Below are positions 55,338-63,737 of a stretch of 64,000 nucleotides of DNA, piece by piece (positions within the stretch are counted from its first letter, which is position 1; the number at the start of each line of letters is the position of its first letter). The stretch is from assembly GCF_900114785.1 (NCBI RefSeq), contig NZ_FOUG01000001.1:1-64000 (forward strand). The letters are read 5' to 3'. The DNA is from Variovorax sp. OV329. GTDB taxonomy: Bacteria; Pseudomonadota; Gammaproteobacteria; Burkholderiales; Burkholderiaceae_C. Under the pieces are notes generated by a model. It searched no databases and was not told the origin of the DNA. It was given only the letters and a program-made list of their open reading frames with translations. Position numbers and translations under genes: made by a program.

Positions 55338-56572
55338 GCCACGGCTCCCTGCGCGCGCAGTGCGGCGATGTCGCCTGCCGCCAGGCCCAGCTCGGACAGC
55401 ACCGCGTCGGTGTCGTCGCCCAGGTGCGGCGCGCTGCTGCGCACCGTGCCCGGCGTGAGCGAGAGCTTGGGCACCACGCCCGGCACCTCGATCTCGCGGC
55501 CGTCGCGCGTGGTCTGCTTCAGGATCATGTCGCGGGCCCGGTAGTGGGGGTCTTCATGGATGTCCTTGGCCGTGTAGACGCGGCCGGCCGGCACGCGCGC
55601 ATCGGCCAGCATGGCGAGCACGGTGGCGATGCCGCGCGCCTGCGTCCAGGCCTCGATGGCTGTGTCCAGCTCGGCCACGCGCGCCACGCGGCCGGCGTTG
55701 CTCTGCAGCCCGGGCGCACTGCCCAGGTCGGGGCGGCCCACCACTTCCATCAGTCGGCGGAAGATGCTGTCGCCGTTGCCCGCGATGAGCACGTAGCCGT
55801 CGCTGCAGCGGTAGGCGTTGGAGGGCGCGATGCCGGGCAGGGCGCTTCCGGCGGCCTCGCGCACCGCGCCGAAGGCGCTGTATTCGGGGATGAGGCTTTC
55901 CATGACGTTGAGCACCGCCTCGTTCAGCGCCACGTCGATCACCTGGCCGGGGCCGCCGTGTGCCGCGCGGTGGTACAGCGCCATCAGCACGCCGATGGTG
56001 CCGTGCAGGGCCGCCAGCGTGTCGCCGATGGAGATGCCGGTGCGCACCGGCACGCGGCCGGGCTCGCCGGTCAGGTGCCGCAGCCCGCCCATGGCCTCGC
56101 CGATGGCGCCGAAGCCCGGCAGGTCGCGGTAGGGGCCGGTCTGGCCGTAGCCGGAGATGCGCAGCATCACCAGCCTGGGGTTGAGTGCATGCAGCGCCTC
56201 CCAGCCCAGGCCCCAGCCCTCCAGCGTGCCGGGACGGAAGTTCTCGATCAGCACGTCGGCCTCGGCGATCAGCTGGCGGGCGATGTCCTGCCCCTGGCTG
56301 GCGCGCAGGTCCAGCGCGATGGAGCGCTTGTTGCGCGACTGCACCTGCCACCACACGGAGGTGCCGTCCTGCAGCATGCGCCAGTTGCGCAGCGGGTCGC
56401 CGCCGCTGGCGCCGGGACGCGAGGGATCGGCCGGCGGCTCGATCTTGATCACGTCGGCGCCGAACTCTCCGAGCGTCTTGCCACAGAAGGGGCCGGCGAT
56501 GAGCTGGCCCATCTCGACGACGCGCAGGCCGGCGAGGGCGCCTGGGGTGGGGGGTGACTGGTGGGCTGTCAT
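55334..56572 (-). CDS. CaiB/BaiF (class III) CoA-transferase
   Basis: 412-residue family III CoA-transferase. LAGLRVVEMGQLIAGPFCGK opens the fold. LENFRPGTLEGWGLGW-like IENFRPGTLEGWGLGWEALH, YGQTGPYRDLPGFGAIGEAM and QVIDVALNEAVLNVMESLIP are family blocks; the Asp in the last is a candidate catalytic base. The start at 56572 lacks a good ribosome site. First gene of the leftward operon, divergent from a LysR gene. It should activate the acid bound by the Bug receptor before the lyase acts. Confidence 0.88.
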   Translation of the reverse strand: MTAHQSPPTPGALAGLRVVEMGQLIAGPFCGKTLGEFGADVIKIEPPADPSRPGASGGDPLRNWRMLQDGTSVWWQVQSRNKRSIALDLRASQGQDIARQLIAEADVLIENFRPGTLEGWGLGWEALHALNPRLVMLRISGYGQTGPYRDLPGFGAIGEAMGGLRHLTGEPGRVPVRTGISIGDTLAALHGTIGVLMALYHRAAHGGPGQVIDVALNEAVLNVMESLIPEYSAFGAVREAAGSALPGIAPSNAYRCSDGYVLIAGNGDSIFRRLMEVVGRPDLGSAPGLQSNAGRVARVAELDTAIEAWTQARGIATVLAMLADARVPAGRVYTAKDIHEDPHYRARDMILKQTTRDGREIEVPGVVPKLSLTPGTVRSSAPHLGDDTDAVLSELGLAAGDIAALRAQGAVA

Positions 56573-56628
56573 GGGAGCGGATGATCGGCGGCCACCGATA
56601 CCCTGCAAAGCGCTCATTGGCGAGGGTG

Positions 56629-56647
56629 CCATCGCGAAACGCGATGG
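56629..56647 (+). promoter_or_regulatory. Perfect T-N11-A LysR dyad
   Basis: CCATCGCG and CGCGATGG with an AAA centre make a perfect 19-nt inverted repeat with T-N11-A at its core. It lies in the 103-nt gap between the divergent CoA-transferase and LysR genes, the standard site for LysR-type control. Confidence 0.7.
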
Positions 56648-56675
56648 TGGGAGGCCCTTGGGTTCTAATCGGGCC

Positions 56676-57581
56676 ATGAGGATCGATCCGGTCTCCCTGC
56701 GCCTGTTCGTCGCCGTGATGGAGGAGGGCACCATCGCCGCCGCCGCGCAGCGCGAGCATCTGGCGCCCGCCGCGGTGAGCAAGCGCCTGAGCGAGCTGGA
56801 GGCGGCGCTGGACACGGTGCTCTTCCTGCGCAGCAACAAGGGCACGCAGTCCACCGCCGCGGCGCACGCGCTGCTGGGCCTGGCGCGCAACGTGCTCAAC
56901 GGCCTGGACGACATCGCCGAGCAGATGGCCGGCTTCGGCAGCGGCCTTCGCGGCCATGTGCGGGTGTTCGCCAACATCTCGGCCATCACGCAGTTCCTGC
57001 CCGACGACCTGCGCAGCTTCATGGACGCCGCGCCCATGGTGCAGGTGCACCTGCAGGAGCGCATCAGCACCGCCATCGCCCGTGCGGTGGCCGACAGTAC
57101 GGCGGACATCGGCATCCTCAACGCCGGCGACTACGGCGAGCCGCTCGGCTTCCTGCCCTACCGCACCGACGAGCTGGTGCTGATCGTGCCCGGCAACCAC
57201 GCGCTGGCACGGCGGCGGCGCGTACGGCTGCGCGAGGCGCTGAACCTGGACTTCGTCGGCGCTCATCCCGGCAGCGTGATGAACGACCTGCTGCACCGCG
57301 CCGCCAGCGAGGCCGGCATGCCGCTGCGCCTGCGCATCCAGGTCAGCGGCTACGACGCCATGGCGCTGATGGTGGCCGCGGGCATGGGCGTGGGCGTATT
57401 GCCGCGCCTGAGCGCGCGCCTGTACGTGCCGTCGCTCAACATCAAGGCGGTGGCGCTTGACGAACGCTGGGCCAAGCGCCAGCTGGTGCTGGCGGTGCGC
57501 GACCGCGAGGCGCTGTCGCCGGCGGCGCGTGTGCTGGTGGAGCACCTGGCGCGAGCCGGCGGGCAGCCAGCCGCCGCGTGA
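56676..57581 (+). CDS. LysR-family transcriptional regulator
   Basis: 301-residue LysR regulator. The HTH begins at once: MRIDPVSLRLFVAVMEEGTI, AAAAQREHLAPAAVSKRLSE. The effector domain contains LRGHVRVFANISAITQFLPD and DIGILNAGDYGEPLGFLPYR. It is divergent from the CoA-transferase/lyase operon and the T-N11-A dyad between them is its probable site. Its stop is 4 nt from the convergent AraC gene. Confidence 0.88.
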   Translation: MRIDPVSLRLFVAVMEEGTIAAAAQREHLAPAAVSKRLSELEAALDTVLFLRSNKGTQSTAAAHALLGLARNVLNGLDDIAEQMAGFGSGLRGHVRVFANISAITQFLPDDLRSFMDAAPMVQVHLQERISTAIARAVADSTADIGILNAGDYGEPLGFLPYRTDELVLIVPGNHALARRRRVRLREALNLDFVGAHPGSVMNDLLHRAASEAGMPLRLRIQVSGYDAMALMVAAGMGVGVLPRLSARLYVPSLNIKAVALDERWAKRQLVLAVRDREALSPAARVLVEHLARAGGQPAAA

Positions 57582-57585
57582 GAAC

Positions 57586-58587
57586 TCAGGGCGCGGCCAG
57601 CTCGCGCTCGCGCCGCCACGCCGCTGGCGGCTTGCCCACGGAGCGCTTGAAGGCACGGGCGAAGGCGGCCTCCGACTCGTAGCCCACGTCCAGCGCGATG
57701 GCGGCGACCGTGGCACGCGACTCCAGCAGCATCCGGGCGGCGGCCTGCATTCGCCACTGCGCGAGGTACTGCATGGGCGGCACGCCGACCAGCTGCATGA
57801 AGCGCTCGTGCAGTGCCGATCGCGACAAGCCTACCTGCCGGCCCAGTTCGTCAATGCTCCAGTCCTCCGCCGGCTGTTCGTGCATCAGCGAGAGCGCCTT
57901 GCCGACGAAGCGGTCGCGCAGGCCGGCCAGCCAGCCGGCGCTGTGGTCGGGCAGGGCGTCGGCATAGCGGCGCACCGCGTCCACGAACATCATCTCGCTC
58001 ATGCGGGCCAGCATGGCCTCGCCGCCCGGCCTGCGCGCATGCGACTCGGCGGCCGCCTGCTCGCTGAAGCGGGCGATCCAGGCGTCGCGGTCGCTGGCAC
58101 GCAGGTGCAGCATGCGGGGCAGGGAGGCGATCAGCGGGTTGAAGGGCTGCATGTCGCAGCCGATGAAGCCGCACACGATGGTGGACTCGGCATCGGGCGC
58201 CGGCTCGCCGTGCAGCGCCACGTCGCTGCCGTCGTAGGCCACGCGCAGCGGCAAGGGCGCGGCCTGCACGCCGCCGAACCAGCTCATGTCGCTGCTGCCG
58301 CGCAGGCCCGGTGCGCTGGACACCACGTGCGCATCGCCGTGCGGAAACATCACCACGTCGCCGGGGAAGAGCTGCACCCCCGCTTCGCCCGGCATGGCGG
58401 CCCAGCAGGTGCCACGCACCAGCGCGTGGTACTCCACCACGTGCTCGATGCCCGGCATGATCAGCGGCGCGATCTCGCGCGCCGGAGGCGCCTCGGCCGC
58501 CCAGTTGCTGTGCCCGCTCACGTGGAAGAAGACGGCGCCGCGCAGTCGCACGCTGCGCAGCACGTCGGACAGGGTGTCCAGGCTCAT
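57586..58587 (-). CDS. AraC-family transcriptional regulator
   Basis: 333 residues. An N-terminal cupin-like effector domain (GTCWAAMPGEAGVQLFPGDV, FPHGDAHVVS) precedes a C-terminal pair of AraC HTHs: SIDELGRQVGLSRSALHERF and VAAIALDVGYESEAAFARAF with KRSVGKPPAAWRRE. It is divergent from the FAD-oxidase gene and a 21-bp direct repeat lies between them. Probably its activator in response to a small aromatic or sugar ligand. Confidence 0.87.
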   Translation of the reverse strand: MSLDTLSDVLRSVRLRGAVFFHVSGHSNWAAEAPPAREIAPLIMPGIEHVVEYHALVRGTCWAAMPGEAGVQLFPGDVVMFPHGDAHVVSSAPGLRGSSDMSWFGGVQAAPLPLRVAYDGSDVALHGEPAPDAESTIVCGFIGCDMQPFNPLIASLPRMLHLRASDRDAWIARFSEQAAAESHARRPGGEAMLARMSEMMFVDAVRRYADALPDHSAGWLAGLRDRFVGKALSLMHEQPAEDWSIDELGRQVGLSRSALHERFMQLVGVPPMQYLAQWRMQAAARMLLESRATVAAIALDVGYESEAAFARAFKRSVGKPPAAWRRERELAAP

Positions 58588-58608
58588 GGCAATTCAAACG
58601 CGGACGCG

Positions 58609-58639
58609 CGATCAAGCGCGGGCGACGCCCGATCAAGCG
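58609..58639 (+). promoter_or_regulatory. 21-bp-spaced direct repeat, probable AraC site
   Basis: CGATCAAGCG occurs at 58609-58618 and again at 58630-58639, 21 bp start to start, two helical turns, the spacing of classical AraC half-sites. It lies in the 117-nt gap between the AraC regulator and the oxidase gene. Confidence 0.6.
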
Positions 58640-58704
58640 TCGCCGCGTGCCAGCCAGAAGAATGGAGCCACTTCTTCCTCACCCCTTCACCCCGGGAGTT
58701 CCAT

Positions 58705-60135
58705 ATGCAGTCCCTGAGCTACCTTACGCTGGACAAGGACGTCCGGCAAGTCCGCCCCGCCGAGCTGGAGGCCTTCGCGGCGCAGGTCAGCGGCGGCGTG
58801 ATCGGCATGGCCGATGCCGCCTACGAGGAGGCGCGCAAGGTGTGGAACGGCATGGTGGACCGCCGTCCCGCATTGATCGCGCGCTGCATGAACGACGCCG
58901 ACGTGCAGGCGGCCGTGCGCTTCGCCGCCGCGCACCAGATGCTGCTGAGCGTGCGCGGCGGTGGCCACCACATCGCCGGCAACGCGGTGGCCGAGGGTGG
59001 CCTGATGATCGACATGTCCGGCATGCGCGGCGTGAGCGTGGACGCCGATCGCCGCACCGCCCGGGTCGAGCCGGGCGCGCTGCTGAGCGACTTCGACCGC
59101 GAGGCCCAGGCCCATGGCCTGGCGGTGCCGCTGGGCATCAACTCCACCACCGGCGTGGCCGGGCTCACGCTGGGCGGCGGCTTCGGCTGGCTCACGCGAC
59201 GCTACGGGCTGACCATCGACAACCTGCTCGGCGTGAAGATCGTGACCGCCGACGGGCAGCTTCGCACCGCGTCGGCGCAATCGGAGCCGGAGCTGTTCTG
59301 GGCAGTGCGTGGCGGCGGCGGCAACTTCGGCGTGGTCACCTCCTTCGAGTTCCAGCTGCATCCGGTCGGGCCCGAGGTGTACTCGGGGCTGGTGGTCTAC
59401 CCCTTCTCGCAGGCGCAGAAGGTGCTGCGCGCCTGGCGCGACTTCACCGAGAAGGCGCCGGACGAACTGAGCGTGTGGACGGTGATGCGTCAGGCGCCGC
59501 CCCTGCCTTTCCTGCCCGAGTCGGTGCATGGCAAGGAGGTGGTCATCTTCGCGATCGTGTGGTGCGGCGAATTGGCCAAGGGCGAGCAGGCCGTGGCACC
59601 TGTGCTGAAGTTCGGCGAGCCGGTGGGCAGCGCGCTCGGGCCCACGCCCTATGCCGGCTTCCAGACCGCCTTCGACCCCCTGCTGGCCCCTGGGGCGCGC
59701 AACTACTGGAAGTCGAACAACTTCGACCGCATGAGCGATGCGGCGATCGACATGCTGATCGAGAACGTCGGCAAGCTCCCCGGGCCGGCCTGCGAGATCT
59801 TCGTGGCGCAGCTTGGGGGCGCCATGGCGCGGGTCAAGCCCGACGCCACCGCCTTCGTCGGCCGCGATGCCCGCTACATCATGAACGTGCATGGTCGCTG
59901 GACCGACCCCGCCGACGACGACAAGGTGCGCAACTGGGCACGCGCCGTGTTCCAGCAGGCCGCGCCGCACGCCACCGCCAGCGGCTACGTCAACTTCCTC
60001 ACCGAGGACGAGGCCGGCCGCGTGGCCGACAGCTACGGCGCCAACTACCCGCGGCTGCGCGCGGCCAAGCGGCGCTTCGATCCGGACAACCTGTTCCGGA
60101 TGAACCTCAACATCGCGCCCGCGCAAGGAGGATGA
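58705..60135 (+). CDS. FAD-linked oxidase of the berberine-bridge type
   Basis: 476-residue flavoenzyme with the PCMH FAD-binding domain. The covalent-FAD His lies in SVRGGGHHIAGNAVAEGG; the usual second link Cys is replaced in GINSTTGVAGLTLGGGFGWL, so FAD is probably held through His only. The C-terminal substrate domain ends with a BBE-type NYPRLRAAKRRFDPDNLFRM. GGGAG precedes the ATG. Such enzymes oxidise sugars, alcohols or alkaloid-like substrates. Regulated by the divergent AraC protein, by inference. Confidence 0.87.
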   Translation: MQSLSYLTLDKDVRQVRPAELEAFAAQVSGGVIGMADAAYEEARKVWNGMVDRRPALIARCMNDADVQAAVRFAAAHQMLLSVRGGGHHIAGNAVAEGGLMIDMSGMRGVSVDADRRTARVEPGALLSDFDREAQAHGLAVPLGINSTTGVAGLTLGGGFGWLTRRYGLTIDNLLGVKIVTADGQLRTASAQSEPELFWAVRGGGGNFGVVTSFEFQLHPVGPEVYSGLVVYPFSQAQKVLRAWRDFTEKAPDELSVWTVMRQAPPLPFLPESVHGKEVVIFAIVWCGELAKGEQAVAPVLKFGEPVGSALGPTPYAGFQTAFDPLLAPGARNYWKSNNFDRMSDAAIDMLIENVGKLPGPACEIFVAQLGGAMARVKPDATAFVGRDARYIMNVHGRWTDPADDDKVRNWARAVFQQAAPHATASGYVNFLTEDEAGRVADSYGANYPRLRAAKRRFDPDNLFRMNLNIAPAQGG

Positions 60136-60136
60136 G

Positions 60137-61384
60137 ATGCGCCGGGCCGACGCGCGAGGCTGCGCCGTGACAGGCGCGTCGGCTGAAGGCCTGGCCGACT
60201 TCGAGCAGGCGCTTGCCGCCAGCCTGGCCTGGCGGCGCGGCGCTGACCTGCCCCTGGCGCGCGCGCTGCAGGCGGCGCCGCGCTTCGTGATGGCGCACGT
60301 GCTGCAGGCCTGGATGCTGCTCGCCGGCCGCGACCTGCGGCGTGCCCGCGCGGCGCGGCCGGTGATGCTGCATGCCCGCACCCTGCAGGCCAACGAGCGC
60401 GAGCGCCTGCACCTGGCGGCCATCGCGGCGGTGGTGGGCGACGACTACGAAGCCTCCAAGGCCTTGCTGGGCGAACTGCTGAAACGCTACCCGCGCGATG
60501 CCCTGGCCCTGCAGGTGGCGCATGGCTTCGACTACGTCACCGGCGACACGGCCCGCATGCGCGAGCGCGTGGCCTCGGTGATGCACGCCTGGTCGCGTGA
60601 CCTGCCGGGCTTTCACGCGGTGCTCGCGATGCGCGCCTTCAGCCTGGAGGAGTGCGGCGACTACGCACGCGCCGAAGAGGCGGCCAGCGCCGCCATCGAG
60701 CTGCATCCCCTGGACGCCCGCGCGCATCACGTGATGGCGCACGTCTTCGAAATGACCGGACAGGCCGATGCCGGCGCCCAATGGATCGGCGAGCGCATGC
60801 AGCGTTGGGGTACCGACACGGTGGTGGCCATGCACGTGTGGTGGCACCTGGCGCTGTTCCACCTGGCGCGGGGCCACGAAGACCGCGCGCTGACGATCTA
60901 CGACCGGCAGGTCCGCGCGGACCGCTCGATGGAGATCGCCGACCTGATCGATGCCGCTTTGCTGCTGTGGCGCCTGCGCCTGGCGGGCGTCGACGTCGCA
61001 TCGCGCGCCACCGAACTGGCCGGGGCCTGGGCGCCGCATGTGCAGGACGCCTTCTGCAGCTTCAGCGACCTGCATGCGATGCTGGCCTTCGTCGCCGCGG
61101 GGGATTGGGCGCACGCCAGGCAGCTCGCGGCCGAGCTGGCCAGGGCGCAGTTGCGTCCGACGCGCCATGGCGAATCGACGCGGCTGGTGGGCCTGCCGGC
61201 CTGCCGCGCGATGCTCGCCTTCGGCCAGGGCGTGCTGCATCGGGCGGCGGCGCTGTTCTCGCGGCTGCCCGCCTTCGCGCACCGCATCGGCGGCAGCCAC
61301 GCACAGCGCGACGTGCTCACGCTGACGCAGGCCCAGGCCGCCGCGGGCCAGCGCAGGAACCGCATGGCGGCTCAGGTGGTGTAG
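60137..61384 (+). CDS. TPR-repeat protein resembling TTC38
   Basis: 415 residues made of helical repeats (ARALQAAPRFVMAHVLQAWM, ARAARPVMLHARTLQANERE, DALALQVAHGFDYVTGDTAR, YARAEEAASAAIELHPLDAR). The order and the segments HHVMAHVFEMTGQADAGAQW, MHVWWHLALFHLARGHEDRA recall TTC38, a family widespread in bacteria and animals of unknown function. It starts 1 nt after the oxidase stop, using an AAGGAGG inside that gene, so translation is coupled. A role in the same pathway is likely but unproven. Confidence 0.75.
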   Translation: MRRADARGCAVTGASAEGLADFEQALAASLAWRRGADLPLARALQAAPRFVMAHVLQAWMLLAGRDLRRARAARPVMLHARTLQANERERLHLAAIAAVVGDDYEASKALLGELLKRYPRDALALQVAHGFDYVTGDTARMRERVASVMHAWSRDLPGFHAVLAMRAFSLEECGDYARAEEAASAAIELHPLDARAHHVMAHVFEMTGQADAGAQWIGERMQRWGTDTVVAMHVWWHLALFHLARGHEDRALTIYDRQVRADRSMEIADLIDAALLLWRLRLAGVDVASRATELAGAWAPHVQDAFCSFSDLHAMLAFVAAGDWAHARQLAAELARAQLRPTRHGESTRLVGLPACRAMLAFGQGVLHRAAALFSRLPAFAHRIGGSHAQRDVLTLTQAQAAAGQRRNRMAAQVV

Positions 61385-61782
61385 TCGCCGCTGGCTTCGG
61401 GCTGGAACAGGATTTCCGCCACCTGCCCCGAGGCCTCCTCGCCACCGGGCATGCGCCAGCGTGCGACCGTGCCCACGCGCGTGCCGATCAGGCCCAGTCC
61501 GACGGGCGAGAGCACCGAGACGAAGCCCGATGCCGGTTCCGCGTCGGCCGGATAGCACAGCGTGATCTTCTGCCGCTGGCCGGAGCGCGCATCGGCCAGC
61601 ACCAGCTGCGTGTACATGGTGACGACGTCCGCCGCGACCTCGCGCGGGCTCACCACGTCGGTGGCATCGAGCAGCTCTTCCAGCGCCGGCGGCGACTGCG
61701 GTCCCTGCAGCTTGCTGAGGCGGACGTGGTCCAGGTCGGTGAGCGTGCGCTCGCCGTGAATGAGGGTATGGGTTGTTTGCAT
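61372..61782 (-). CDS. rnk: Rnk-like GreA/GreB-family regulator
   Basis: 136 residues, same length as E. coli Rnk. A short N-terminal helical arm (RTLTDLDHVRLSKLQGPQSP) precedes an FKBP-like GreA/GreB C-terminal domain (TLCYPADAEPASGFVSVLSP, VGLGLIGTRVGTVARWRMPG). Rnk binds RNA polymerase and competes with Gre factors without cleaving RNA. It overlaps the TPR gene's end on the other strand. A hairpin with a U-run precedes it at 61801-61824. Confidence 0.82.
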   Translation of the reverse strand: MQTTHTLIHGERTLTDLDHVRLSKLQGPQSPPALEELLDATDVVSPREVAADVVTMYTQLVLADARSGQRQKITLCYPADAEPASGFVSVLSPVGLGLIGTRVGTVARWRMPGGEEASGQVAEILFQPEASGDYTT

Positions 61783-61800
61783 GACGCATTCCGATCGATG

Positions 61801-61824
61801 AAAAGGGCGACCCCTCGGGGTCGC
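61801..61824 (-). terminator. Intrinsic terminator (leftward) just upstream of the Rnk-like gene
   Basis: On the minus strand GCGACCC and GGGTCGC form a perfect 7-bp stem with a CGAG tetraloop, followed by CCTTTT. This is a good intrinsic terminator for transcription coming from 62 kb. It ends only 19 nt before the Rnk-like start, so it might also act as an attenuator for that gene. Confidence 0.6.
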
Positions 61825-61867
61825 GTTCGCGCGGGCGGTGGGTGGGCCCGGCGATCGGTGGTTGCGC

Positions 61868-62023
61868 TTACGAGGAGAAGGGGGAGAGGGATCGCCGGGC
61901 GGAGGAAAGTGCGGCCGGCTGCTGCTGGCTTCGCATGGCCTCGCGGCGAAGTGCAGGCGTGCGCAGGCCGGGCGCCGCGGCAGGGGCGGCGTCGATGGCG
62001 TGGCAGGCGGTGCGGGAACTCAT
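61868..62023 (-). CDS. Possible 51-residue protein
   Basis: Open frame on the minus strand starting MSSRTACHAIDAAPAAAPGL and ending in RSLSPFSS. It fills part of the 271-nt gap between the Rnk-like and DUF6064-like genes. There is no ribosome site and the composition is ordinary, so this may be spurious. Beyond it I see only the hairpin at 61801-61824. Confidence 0.25.
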   Translation of the reverse strand: MSSRTACHAIDAAPAAAPGLRTPALRREAMRSQQQPAALSSARRSLSPFSS

Positions 62024-62053
62024 CGGCACCATTCTAGGCCGCGAGGCAAGGCC

Positions 62054-62653
62054 TCAGCCATTGGCATGCATCGTCCAGGCGGTGGCCATGCCCAGCGCGC
62101 ACCAGAACAGCGGAACCGGCCACAGCAGCCACTTCCAGCCGCGGTGTGCCGGCAGCAGGAGGAGCGCACCCAGCGTGCCGGCGGCCGTCGGGTCCGGCGC
62201 CATGCCGAAGACCTCGGCCTGCACCCAAGGCCGGCCTTGCAGCACGCCCAGCGACGGCAGGACGAAGAGCGCGAGCAGCAGCAGGCCGAGCCCGGCCAGG
62301 CGCCTGCCGCGGTCTGGTGCGTCCGCATCCGGCGCGGATGCAAACACGCTGGCCAGCAGGAGGAGAACGCCTTCGATGGCGAAGGCGATGGCGAACCACG
62401 GCGCGGCCCAGTTGATGGTGGCGTAGCGCTGCCAGAGAAAGGCCCAGGCCACCCACAGCCAGCAGGCCGCCAGCATCGCCCGGCCCGCGCGGGCCCAGCC
62501 CCGCCATGCGGCCACGAGCAGCGCCATGCCCAGCAGCAGGGCGGCCAGGTGCATCGGCCAGAGCGCGGTGTTGTAGAGCTCGAACAGTCGGTGGTAGGTG
62601 CGCGGCGAGAAGAGCAGGAAATCCGAGAAGCTGTAGGTCCACCATTCGGACAT
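62054..62653 (-). CDS. DUF6064-like integral membrane protein
   Basis: 199 residues, mostly hydrophobic, with six predicted membrane segments (for example NTALWPMHLAALLLGMALLV, AMLAACWLWVAWAFLWQRYA and WFAIAFAIEGVLLLLASVFA). The start MSEWWTYSFSDFLLFSPRTY is characteristic of DUF6064. Function unknown. It lies 20 nt downstream of the aldo/keto reductase gene on the same strand. Confidence 0.7.
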   Translation of the reverse strand: MSEWWTYSFSDFLLFSPRTYHRLFELYNTALWPMHLAALLLGMALLVAAWRGWARAGRAMLAACWLWVAWAFLWQRYATINWAAPWFAIAFAIEGVLLLLASVFASAPDADAPDRGRRLAGLGLLLLALFVLPSLGVLQGRPWVQAEVFGMAPDPTAAGTLGALLLLPAHRGWKWLLWPVPLFWCALGMATAWTMHANG

Positions 62654-62673
62654 CGGTCGCGGCCTTCCTTCGG

Positions 62674-63612
62674 CTACAGCGCCGCGACGTGCGCGGCCAT
62701 GCGCTGGCGCATGGCCTCGTCGGGCAGGGGGTCGAGCGCGGCGCCCATGTTCTGCCGCACATGCGCGACCTGGCTGGTGGCCGGAATGGCGCAGGTCACG
62801 GCCGGATGCGAGACGATGAACTTCAGCGCGAACTGCGCCCAGCCGTCGCAGCCGATCTCGGCCGCCCAGGCGGGGAGCGGCCACGATTGCAGGCCGCGCA
62901 GAAGCGCACCTTCGCGAAAGGGCCGGTTGGCCAGCACCGCGATGCCGCGCTCGCGCGCCAGCGGAAGAATGCGCTGCTCCACCTCGCGGCCCAGCAGGTT
63001 GTAGCTCACCTGCACGAAGTCGATGGGCTGGCTTCGCATGATCGATTCGATCTCGCGATGGCGCCGCCCCTCGGAGGTGGTGATGCCCACGTAGCGCAGC
63101 CGTCCGGCCGCCTTCATCTCGAAGAGCGCGGGCAGGTGCGCTTCCCACGCCAGCAGGTTGTGCACCTGCAGCAGGTCGAAGCGCTGCACCCGCCACAGGC
63201 GCTGCGACTCCTCGATCTGCGCCGGGCCCCGGCTGCCGGGTGCGATCCAGACCTTGTCGGCGGCGAACACGCCCGCGCTGCGGCCGATGCGCGCCAGCCC
63301 TTCGCCGACGACGGACTGCGAGGAGCCGTACATGGGCGAGGAGTCGATCAGGCGGCCGCCGGCATCGAGGAAGGCGCGCATGACCTGCGCGCAGTTCTCG
63401 CGCGCCACGCGGTCGTTGCCGACGTTGAAGGTGATCCAGCTGCCCAGGCCCACCAGCGGCAGGCGCTCGCCGGTGGAGGGGATGGGCCGGGTCGACAGGG
63501 CAGGCTGGGCTGCGGCGGTGCGCGGCCACAGCGCCGTCGGCATCGAGGCCGCGAGGCCCGTGAGCAGCAGGTCGCGACGCGAGGGCGGAGGAATCAGGGG
63601 TTCAGCTTGCAT
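62674..63612 (-). CDS. Tat-exported aldo/keto reductase family protein
   Basis: 312 residues. A Tat signal (PSRRDLLLTGLAASMPTALW) targets it folded to the periplasm. The TIM-barrel reductase has LVGLGSWITFNVGNDRVARE, LIDSSPMYGSSQSVVGEGLA with the catalytic Tyr, a Lys in DKVWIAPGSRG and a His in LLQVHNLLAWE. Cytoplasmic AKRs use NADPH; a periplasmic one lacks that supply, so its reductant is unclear. The C-terminal CAIPATSQVAHVRQN is the cofactor loop. Same operon as the DUF6064-like gene. Confidence 0.85.
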   Translation of the reverse strand: MQAEPLIPPPSRRDLLLTGLAASMPTALWPRTAAAQPALSTRPIPSTGERLPLVGLGSWITFNVGNDRVARENCAQVMRAFLDAGGRLIDSSPMYGSSQSVVGEGLARIGRSAGVFAADKVWIAPGSRGPAQIEESQRLWRVQRFDLLQVHNLLAWEAHLPALFEMKAAGRLRYVGITTSEGRRHREIESIMRSQPIDFVQVSYNLLGREVEQRILPLARERGIAVLANRPFREGALLRGLQSWPLPAWAAEIGCDGWAQFALKFIVSHPAVTCAIPATSQVAHVRQNMGAALDPLPDEAMRQRMAAHVAAL

Positions 63613-63737
63613 GACGCTTTCGGACGGACCGGAAAACGCTTCCGATCGTGAGGCAATACGAGACGATCATGGGTAACGCATCACAACATCTGCGTGCGCT
63701 GTTTCCCCTACCATCCTCGAAGGAGGTGAAGACAAGG

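Noticed and set aside
61838..63004. 388-residue plus-strand frame near the right end
   Set aside because: It is opposite the DUF6064-like and aldo/keto reductase genes, which have clear motifs; this frame has none.
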